From positions 3,658,001-3,722,000 of the forward strand of contig CM065173.1 in the NCBI GenBank assembly GCA_033026295.1: 64,000 nt of DNA, written 5' to 3'. Made by a program: the position numbers and the translations under genes. Under the pieces are notes generated by a model. The model was not told where the DNA came from and did no database searches. It saw nothing but the letters and a program-made list of their open reading frames with translations. The stretch is from Channa striata. Taxonomy: Eukaryota > Chordata > Actinopteri > Anabantiformes > Channidae. Positions 55,930-64,000 of the stretch are shown here, one piece after another (positions within the stretch are counted from its first letter, which is position 1; each line of letters begins with the position of its first letter).

Positions 55930-58075
55930 TGCATAGACAGTCTCTGCCCGACAAAATCTCGACCCGCTCGCCATTTATCTTCCAACTCTTGGATAACTGA
56001 CCAGATTCGGGAACAACATACTGTCTTCACGGGTGCTGAGAGGAAGTGGCGCAAAACCAAGCCTCCATCTGCTCTTTCTGACTACCAGGATTTGCTTGCA
56101 TCCTTCTCTCACAGTGTCACTAGGGCTAAAACCGAATACTACCAAGAAAAGCTCAGCAACATCACGGAGACCGAAAAGCTGTTCTCCACTTTTAAGTCAT
56201 TGCTCTACTAACCGCCGCCTCTGCCACCCACCTGTCTCACAGCCAACAACTTTGCCTCCTTTTTCACCAACAAGGTGGCACCCATCAGCTCCCAGTTCTC
56301 TCCACCAGATGACATCCACCTATCAACATCGAACGAGGCACCACGCTTCACATTCACAACCCTGTCAGAGGACGATGTATCTACTCTTCTCCTCTCGAAT
56401 CGCCCGACCACTTGGTCTCTAGAGCCGATCCCCTCCATCCTTCTTCAAGCTACTGCGTCGACACTAATACCAGCCATCACTCAGATCATGAACACTTCTC
56501 TCAAAACAGGCACCTTTCCCACCTCGTTCAAGCAGGCCCAGATTACGCCCCTGTTGAAGAAGCCTTCTCTTGAACCCTCCCTTGTGGAGGATTACAGACC
56601 ACTCTCTCTTCTCCCATTTCTGGCCAAGACCCTGGAACGAGCAGTCTTCAATCAACTATCAGACTTTCTTTCCCAGAACAACCTCCTCGATGTAAATCAG
56701 TCTGGCTTCAAGAGTGGTCACTCCACAGAGACGGCACTTCTGACTGTTGTGGAATCTCTACAGGCTGCTAAAGCTGCGGGGAATTCTTCGGTCTTGATGC
56801 TACCAGACCTGTCGGCAGCCTTTCACACTGTAAACCACCAGATCCTCTTGAATACAGTCTCTAACTTGGTCATCTCTGGACCAGCTCTAGCCTGGCTTTG
56901 GTCTTACTTGTCTGGACAAACCTTCATGGTATCCTGGCAGAGGCGTGATTCCAACTCTCATAACCTCTCCACTAGTGTACCCTAGGGCTCTGTTCTTGGT
57001 CCTCTTCTTTTTCCCATCTATACTCCTTCCCTGGGCTCTATCATTCATTCACATGGCTTTTCATATCACTGCTTATGCGGACAACACGCAGCTCTTCTTA
57101 TCCTTTCCGCAAAATGACTCCACTGTCTCGACACGCATCTCTGCCTGTCTCTCTGACATCTCTGCCTGGATGAGAGAAAGACATCTTCAGCTCAACATCT
57201 CCAAGACTGACGTTCTAGTTTTCCCAGCCAAGCCGTTGGCGCAGCACAACATCAGCATCAACATTGGTTCCGAAGTGATTGTTTCCGCTAAGTCGGCCGG
57301 AAATCTGGTGTTCATCATTGACAACCAACTGAGCTTCACGGAACACATCGCCTCAGTCTCTAGGTCAAGGAGATTTGCTCTCTACAACATCAAGAAGATC
57401 AAACCCTACCTCTCTGAGTACACAACTCTACTCATCGTGAAGGCATTGATCATATCTCGTCTAGATTACTGCAACGTTTATGGGGTTACTGCCATGCACG
57501 ACCAAACCCCTGCAGATGATCCAAAATGTGGCAGCACGCCTTATCTTCAACCAGCCAAAAAGGACTTACGTCCCTCTGCTCTTCAGATCTCTGCACTGGC
57601 TTCCTGTGGCGGCAATGATTACGTTCAAAGCTCTGTCTCTTGCCCACAGAGTGGTCAACAGCTCCAGCTAACTTAAACTCAATCATTCAGGTCTACAATC
57701 CCTCCCGTCCACTGCGCTCGGCCAGCGAAAGCTGTCTGGCAGTCCCAGCACCACACAGAAGACACCAAGGAAAACTCTTCAGCGCAGTGATCCCACGGTG
57801 GTGGAATGAGCTGCCAAACTCTGTGCGCTCAGCGACCTCACTCACTACATTTGAAACACTGCTGAAAACAGAACTCTTCCGTTTCTTCCTTTAAAAAGAA
57901 AAAAAAACTTTCCTGCGTTTTATTTTTTCTTTACTTGCATCTCATGAAAACGTAACACTTCTTTGTTAGCGCTTTACTTGGATGTTTTTCTCCTTAACTT
58001 AGATTTTATTGCTTGCTTGTTCCTCACTTGTAAGTCGCTTAAAAAAAAACATCTGCCAAATGCCTGAATGTAAAT
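55930..58075 (+). mobile_element. L2-clade LINE with frameshifted ORF2
   Basis: Near-continuous RT remnant over three frames. 56275-56985 has LLKKPSLEPSLVEDYRPLSL, LPFLAKTLERAVFNQLSDFL, QSGFKSGHSTETALL and a damaged catalytic block (MLPDLSAAFHTVNHQILL, normally DLSAAFDTV). 56945-57676 has the second catalytic motif changed to ITAYADNTQLFLSF (YADD to YADN), then LNISKTDVLVFP. 57640-57894 is the C-terminus (VIPRWWNELPNSVRSATSLT). The 3' tail 'gtaagtcgctt...catctgccaaatgcctgaatgtaaat' is of the L2/V-SINE type. It differs from the L2 copies at 30, 41 and 51 kb. Confidence 0.88.
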
Positions 58076-58077
58076 CT

Positions 58078-58440
58078 AAAGTTCACCATCTCTGAGGTGG
58101 GAATAACACGGGTGGGGGAACAATTTTAATCATCGGGTTCCCTGGGGTACAGAGCAGGTAGGAGAGGGCATTGCCAGAAAGTAACAAAATAATCTCAAAA
58201 GGCAAAAGAAGTAAAAGGTCCAGAACAGGCAGGTAAAAAAAACTAGGGGCAAAAGCAATTGGGTAAATGACAAACTGCAGGGAGGGACAGGTGACTAAGG
58301 CTTAAGAAACAGTACGACAGGTGAGTAGAATTACACCAACGAGGGAGCAGCAGGGGAGGAGAGAGAGGCTGAGAGAGTGAAGCACAGGGGAGAGAGAAAC
58401 TGTAGCCAGGGGAACACAGCTCAGAATGACAACCATGACA
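58078..58440 (-). mobile_element. LTR-like fragment at the duplication boundary
   Basis: Read on the minus strand it begins TGTCATGGTTGTCATTCTGAG at 58440 and has the pyrimidine-rich style of fish gypsy LTRs ('ccctgtgcttcactctctcagcctctctctcctcccctgctgct'). It lies exactly at the left limit of segmental copy B. No internal region is attached. Confidence 0.45.
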
Positions 58441-58674
58441 GGGAATTTAGGGAAGGTTTGTATCAGCTAACTAACTATTGTATATTTCAATATTTTGTCA
58501 GCCTTGTTAAAGTTAAATAAATACTTCATACATATGGAAATATGTTTCCATTAGCTATTCAGTCTACAAAGAAACATATTAGAAGCAGCTTCATGCATTG
58601 TCAATTTGAGGACATTGATTTGATGTGCTGAACAAATATTCCCCATTTGTAAGGACAAACACAATCTCTTCTGG

Positions 58675-58835
58675 AACAATGGCCACCTTTCTGCAAACTT
58701 GTGTGAAATACAAGTCACGTCTGTTTTGACTGAAAAGTCTTTGGCCATTTGGTCAGGGGTTGAGAAATAGCCAGCCACAGCTTCATCAGAGTCTCTGCTG
58801 TATTTGCTACTTCTTGTTTCCAGGTTCTTGTGCAA
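58675..58835 (-). pseudogene. Unidentified repeated exon-like ORF, copy 3
   Basis: Same core as 41639-41821 (HKNLETRSSKYSRDSDEAV, AGYFSTPDQMAKDF). The region just upstream has lost the 'gcagcactgtg' after the acceptor present in copy 1, and the acceptor reads 'tctcatag'. The family is unknown. Confidence 0.3.
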
Positions 58836-60182
58836 GCACGTTTTAAGCCTATGAGACTAAAATTATTAAAACCTGACTTTTAATGTAGATGAAAAAAAGA
58901 CTTGAGGGAATGACTACGGGGTTTCATAGGTACCATAATGGATGGAGCTCCAAGTTTTAATTCTTTTGCTATTTGCCTCCGTTTAGTGCTGTGAATAATA
59001 AGGTCGTGGTTCTACACCTGCACATACTGTACGGTCAAAAAAATTGAAGAGTTGCTTAAAAAATATGTTGTTAGTTCTACCTTTTTCTTTTTTCTTCAGA
59101 ACACCTGCTATATTCAGGTGTGCAGAAACTGTTCATGTTAGATTTATTAGCAATTTTTTAAAAAATAGTAACTGAGGAAGGCAAAATAATTTTCACTGCA
59201 TTTACCTATTCATAAAATCAGTCATTCTAAAATCTATTTCAGTTTTATTTATTTAGTTAGTTCTTAATTAGTTTAATTTACCTATCAAATTAACATGATA
59301 CATGTAAATGCTTCTATAGTCAGGACAAAAGCCACACATCATATATAATTAAACAGCTTGAATATTTTTAACCATGAAAGTTGAAACATACATGTTGTTC
59401 TTGTGGAATATTGATCAGGACCAAAAGTAGTGAAAATATAGAGATAAACACTGAACCAGATACAGGGTCGTGGGAGGCCAAGGCTGATTGATGTGTGTGG
59501 GGATTGAAGAGTGGCTCATAAAATCTGATCAAGTAGACGAGCTACTGTAGCTCTAATAACTGAAAATGTTTATGTTGCATCACAGTTTTTTGTGTAGCCT
59601 GAAAACAGTCAAAGTGACCTGATGTCTTTGTAAAAAGTAGCAGAAAACAAAGTAAATAAGCTGGCCTAGTTAATGAACCACATAACTCATGTGAAAGTTA
59701 CAGTGTGTGCAAAATGCTCAACTGGGGAAATAATGGGACCAGGATGCAAAGTAGGAATCAGATCTACAAAGGCCTCAGCTTGCACCTTAGAAAATGACTT
59801 GGTGTCAGATTCCAAAGAACAACCTTACAGGCCTTGTGGAGTCCATTCTCTGATAGTTCAAAGCTGTTTTTGGAGTCAAAGCGGGACGCACTCAATAGTT
59901 GGCAAATGATCATAATGTTAAAGCTGATTGGTTTATAGCTGCTATTGGTTGTCATCAGAGCATTTGTGCAAGTCATATTCTCACAGTGCTATGCCAAAAA
60001 AGGGAAATTGGGGAAGGTTTGTATCAGCTCACTAACTACTATATATTTTAATGTTTTGTCAGCGTTTTCAAAGCTAAATAAATATACAGAATGAAATATG
60101 TTTCCATTAGCTATTTAGTCTACAAAGAAACAAATTAGAAGCAGCTTCATGCTTCACCATTTGTAACCACAAGCACAATCAG

Positions 60183-60395
60183 TCAATTCATGCTTCTCGA
60201 ACAACTTTCTGCAAACTTGTGTGAAATACAAGTCACGTCTGTTTTGACTGAAAAGTCTTTGGCCATTTCGTCAGGGGTTGAGAAATAGCCAGCCACAGCT
60301 TCTTCAGAGCTTCTGTATTTGCCACTTCTTGTTTCCAGGTTCTTGTGCAAGCACATTTTTATCATGCGGTCTGTGATGATAAACTTGTCAAACAC
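60183..60395 (-). CDS. Unidentified repeated exon-like ORF, copy 4
   Basis: Counterpart of 42754-42966, 70 residues with the same frame and few changes (KYRSSEEAV for KYSGSEEAV, DFSVKTDV for DFLDKKDV). Function unknown. Confidence 0.35.
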   Translation of the reverse strand: MFDKFIITDRMIKMCLHKNLETRSGKYRSSEEAVAGYFSTPDEMAKDFSVKTDVTCISHKFAESCSRSMN

Positions 60396-61415
60396 AGCCT
60401 TTTGGGGCTTTTTCTGATGCTAGAGGACATTTATGATGTTATCTTAATTAGTCCCTTCAGCACAAAACTTGTTCCTGCTGCGCATCCTTTCACTAAAAAC
60501 CAAAAGAAATAAGAGACTGATGTGACTGTACTGTTGACACTAATGTGTTCTGATGTTCTCCAGCATCACAACGGTTAGTTAAACTTGTGTCTTAAACGTT
60601 CTTCAGCTACTCACTCACTTTCTCTTCAGACAGCAGAGGGAAAGATCTCTGCATGTGAACCTGGCATGAAAGATTCATATATTATTAAAGCATTATAAAA
60701 AATAGATTAATTAAAATCATTGTTTTGCCATTTGATAAATGCATCGTTAAACTGCGATATTGATTTGATCGCTTAGCCCCACCGTATAAGTGCTGAACAA
60801 TTATTCCCCATATATACAGACACATTCAAAAATTCAATGCAGGCATGCAAAGATTCTGCCTCGTTTAAATCAACTGTACTGTCACTTTTTCAGAAACCGA
60901 GGATTAGAGATCTTGTTGCCATGAAGGACCTTAGAAAAGTCAACCTGTCACACCTAAAAATATTCTTTGACCTACTACAGTTTGCATATTTGGCACAATA
61001 CAGACTGTTTTTAAACTGCACTAATATCTTCCAACGTTTGGACGAGAAGAGATATGCCACATATTATATCTCACTGAGGACTTTGCTCTGTACTCAGTTT
61101 CGTTTCAACATTTGTCACTTCATAACAGTCAGTGTAAACATATCATAAGAAGTGTTAAAATTTTATTGCATTTTCATGCATTTTCTTAAATGAGCAAATT
61201 ATTATTCTTTATTATTAAGTTTCTATGTTGCATTTGGGAAGCTTAGTCCAAGACACATTGTACTTGTTGAATAGATGACTAACAAAACATTCCGTTCCTG
61301 TTATTTTTAAATTTTTTTGACTACTGATAACTGCATGAATGTAATAAAAACAATACCATAAGCTGTCAAATTAATTTTATTTTATATGACAGTGAAGTGA
61401 ACAGCTGATGTTTAA

Positions 61416-61841
61416 TCACTTGTCAAAAGGTATGATATCTTCTGCAAAGTGCACAGGTAAGCCTTCTTCACATGCAATCACAATTTTCCTGGTGCGAGCT
61501 TGACCACGGTACTGACAGTGGGGTCTCCTGGCTCCCTGGTTTTTCAGTTGACAGACAATAATGCTGAAGGGATTGTTGCTTATCTTCATACCACCATATG
61601 GCGTCCCGGCATTCTCACAGATTGCTTTCACATGGTTGGTATTGGCTAGGATGAAGGTGTTGGTCTCCTTACACTCATTGCTACCAGTTACGATGATTCC
61701 TCGTCTTTGTATTACAGCATCACAGCTACCGACACTCATCCTTCCATTGATATGCTGGTTTATAAAGTGTCTGTAACGCTCATTTCCTTGCACAGTGGCA
61801 GCGAGGAGCAGCATAAGCAGGTAGACAAACTGGACCTTCAT
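61416..61841 (-). CDS. RNase A-family / angiogenin-like secreted ribonuclease, copy B
   Basis: 141 residues, with the same architecture as copy A: signal peptide (MKVQFVYLLMLLLAATVQG), catalytic His in HFINQHI, Lys in CKETNTF, His in LPVHFAED, and six cysteines. It differs from copy A in the signal peptide (FVYLL for FVCLF) and at one mature site (AICENAG for AICGKAG), which swaps a Gly-Lys for Glu-Asn and lowers the charge by two. The acceptor before the ATG, the two non-coding exons (62222-62269 and up to 62358) and the TATA box are all conserved. An upstream in-frame ATG at 61970 lies in the intron and is not the start. Confidence 0.93.
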   Translation of the reverse strand: MKVQFVYLLMLLLAATVQGNERYRHFINQHINGRMSVGSCDAVIQRRGIIVTGSNECKETNTFILANTNHVKAICENAGTPYGGMKISNNPFSIIVCQLKNQGARRPHCQYRGQARTRKIVIACEEGLPVHFAEDIIPFDK

Positions 61842-62221
61842 TATTTCCTGGATAAAAATAAAGAGACACAGAGGATTGAGTCTAAAGAGCACTACATTTT
61901 TACTATATTTTTCACTCTGAAATACATTGCACACATTTTGTGGTCTACCGTATATTGTTGTCAAATTCACACATTTTGAAATATAGCTATAGAGTGTTTA
62001 ATTATGTTTTATTACAGCACTTATGAATCAAATAGAGATACAAAGTAATAGCTAAAGCAACCACAATAAAATCTCTCATTGATTAATGATATGTTTAATT
62101 TTGATAAGCTTTAGACGTGCTGATAAAGCTCTACTGACAGAGTGCATTAGAGCTACAACCAGAAAATAATACCCTTTCTGGATACCATGATAATAAAAAG
62201 CAAATAGAAATGACTGCATAC

Positions 62222-62269
62222 CTTGTAAAAGTAGTGATCCAACTTTTCTTCGTCACGTATTGGTTCTTT
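62222..62269 (-). other. Predicted non-coding 5' exon of RNase copy B
   Basis: Same acceptor and donor as in copy A (44798-44845). Inferred from splice signals only. Confidence 0.4.
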
Positions 62270-62357
62270 CTACAAAACACAACAACAACAGTTTGCTGTT
62301 TACTGCAACACAATAAAACTGGCAAACGCTTAACACATAATACAGAAATATGTTTAC

Positions 62358-62417
62358 CTGTATCACCGTCACAGCTTAGCGACAATTAAGAATTTGCAAT
62401 CTGTGGAACCTTTTATA
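62358..62417 (-). promoter_or_regulatory. TATA box and first exon of RNase copy B
   Basis: TATAAAAG (minus) at 62410-62417 with the donor 'gatacag|gtaaac' at 62358; spacing is identical to copy A. Confidence 0.6.
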
Positions 62418-62724
62418 CGGTAGAGTCTGGAACGCACCACATCAACCGACATAACCATATGTGGTCACAAGCTTTGTCAAACACTAAGCTCATTTAGTCT
62501 GCAGAAAGTGCTGAGTAACTTTGCTGCTACTACCACTACTTGCACACACACATAAAAAACAAAAAAAAATCCCCACTCGCCCCTTCCTTCTTTGGGCTGA
62601 TCTTGTTCCTTCCTTCAAGCCTAAATCAACTTTGTGTTTGAATATTTTCCAAAAGGGGACCCTCTTGTGATTGTGTGAATCTTGACTATTTTGTTTAAAA
62701 GCAGAAAAAGCATGTCCTATGTGG

Positions 62725-63225
62725 TAACACTTTATTTTGACAGACACCTGTTGACATTCTACCAGCTATCAACCAACACTGTTGGCATCAGTTGATCAAC
62801 AACATTCATTCAACAACAGTAACGTACATTCAACTAAATGTTTGCAGACTATACAAGTGCATTTCAAGTTGTGTGAAAATATACTACAAGTGACTGCTGA
62901 CTGCCATAATGTTTTCTGACAAGAGCTTCTTAACCAATATCGACGTATCTGTTGATTTTGTCGGCTTCTTTAAATTGACTATCAACTACTCAAAATCAGT
63001 GTGTTAGTTGAAAGTCAACAGTGTTGTGTCCACATTATTGACAACATGATAATATCACCCCCATAGTATCTCAGACTCATCAGATAAAGTCTCTGTTGAC
63101 CACTAGTTGATAGTAAACTACATATTGGTTGCTTATCTGTTGATTGTCAACTAATATTCATGACTATTAACAGACTACCAGTCAGCAGTCTCTACCAAGC
63201 ATTTGTAGACATGTACTAGGACTAT
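62725..63225. repeat. Dyad-rich repeat, second copy
   Basis: Copy of 45290-45800, carried along in the segmental duplication. No coding potential. Confidence 0.4.
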
Positions 63226-64000
63226 CCAGTTAAAGTGAAAACGTCTGAGAACAGTACAAACAATATAAACTATCTACAGAACAACATAGACAAGTGTTCC
63301 ACAACTGAACAGTAACATTGGATAACAGCAAAGTACAGTAAAAGAAATGCAATGCATGCCGCATAGCAGAGAACGAAAGCGTGTTCATTTCAACCAACTA
63401 CAACAGTCAGTAGTGTTACCAAATAAGGTCCCATGAGTGAAACCAGGAGGGCATAACGCCAGCACTGTATAGCAATTGGTACATGTCTGCTGTAATGGAG
63501 GATGAGCCATAACCAACAGCAATAATAGAAATATCCTAGTCTCATCTGTTGTTAGTATTCTGTATGTTCTTCAAAAGTCTGCCAGGAACACCATATTCAG
63601 ACCCTCTTGCTAACCAGTAGGTCCACTCTATTAGGCACAGCTGTTTTTTTAGGTCTTCTCAGAACAATCCCCCCGCATACGCCAAAGTCTGCCTCAATCT
63701 CTCAATATGCTGAGTGTGTAGTCCTGTTTGTGGATCTATGTAACTCTGGCTGTGGTTGACCCTGACATGCCTGTAGCTCTCTTGGGAAAGACTGGCATTC
63801 GCTCTGCACTCATCACTCACAATTAGAGTGAAGCTTGATGTGCTTCTTGATGATGGCAAGAAGTGTCTCCTTGTTTCATTTCTTCATAAGACCAAGAATG
63901 GGACGTCTTCTCGTGTTACCAAACACCTGATGATCTCTTTCTTCTCCAAGTGTTACAAAAGCATCCTCTACCACACTGACAAAACACAGTATTGACAGTG

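Larger units (their letters stand above)
58441..64000. repeat. RNase-bearing segmental duplication, copy B
   Basis: Matches 41402-46400 (see copy A). The insertion at 58860-59290 and extra sequence at 63500-63740 are specific to this copy. The match is still strong at the last base of the window. Confidence 0.9.

Noticed and set aside
61842..61970. N-terminal extension of RNase copy B to an upstream ATG
   Set aside because: The extension runs through the intron acceptor (tttatccag) and is not in frame with an equivalent ATG in copy A. The signal peptide starts at 61841.
1..64000. CRISPR arrays, operons or bacterial mobile elements
   Set aside because: Spliced genes, LINEs, SINEs and LTR elements show vertebrate DNA. 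The direct repeats present are duplications or transposon ends without regular spacers.

Overview
The window reads as AT-rich, intron-bearing vertebrate DNA, almost certainly from a spiny-rayed (percomorph-type) teleost. The evidence is a cluster of novel immune-type receptor (NITR) genes, a family described only from bony fishes; fish-type RNase A/angiogenin-like genes; and a typical teleost repeat load (L2-clade LINEs, Tc1, Ty3/gypsy, endogenous retrovirus, tRNA-derived SINEs, Maverick/Polinton).

1-40 kb: six NITR genes in two convergent arrays. NITR-1, -2 and -3 (4.8-6.3, 10.9-12.7 and 18.6-21.5 kb) are on the + strand; NITR-4, -5 and -6 (23.4-25.1, 27.2-28.9 and 37.6-39.3 kb) are on the - strand. 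All share one layout: a short leader exon, a V-type Ig exon, an I-type Ig exon with a J-like motif and extra cysteines, a transmembrane exon, then cytoplasmic exons. Introns between Ig and membrane exons are phase 1. NITR-3, -4 and -5 have complete frames ending in tyrosine motifs of ITIM type. NITR-1 and -2 stop just after the membrane segment, NITR-2 also has a stop in its I domain, and NITR-6 has lost the distal half of its tail. Two pairs (2/3 and 5/6) carry near-identical V-I blocks in otherwise diverged surroundings, which points to gene conversion or unequal exchange. Between the genes lie a Tc1 copy, SINEs, a rearranged Ty3/gypsy element whose integrase end precedes its RT, and a 29.8-36.8 kb patchwork of class I-like endogenous retrovirus interrupted by an L2 LINE.

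40-46.4 kb and 58.4-64 kb: two copies of one segment, mostly offset by about 17.43 kb. Each carries an intact 141-residue secreted RNase A-family gene on the - strand with a TATA box and two non-coding 5' exons, plus a small unidentified repeated ORF (two per copy).

47.2-55.7 kb: a decayed Maverick/Polinton-type element bounded by long inverted repeats. It holds remnants of protein-primed DNA polymerase B, a packaging ATPase, an F54H12.2-like capsid-associated protein and a small glycine-rich protein. A 704-bp solo LTR with a 5-bp target duplication sits in its left inverted repeat, and an L2 LINE sits in its middle. Another L2-clade LINE (55.9-58.1 kb) and an LTR fragment separate it from the second RNase segment.

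In function, the NITRs are type I membrane receptors of cytotoxic or lymphoid cells and the RNases are secreted host-defence proteins. The cluster thus looks like a fast-evolving immune region remodelled by duplication, conversion and transposition. All identifications come from reading the sequence; no database search was run.
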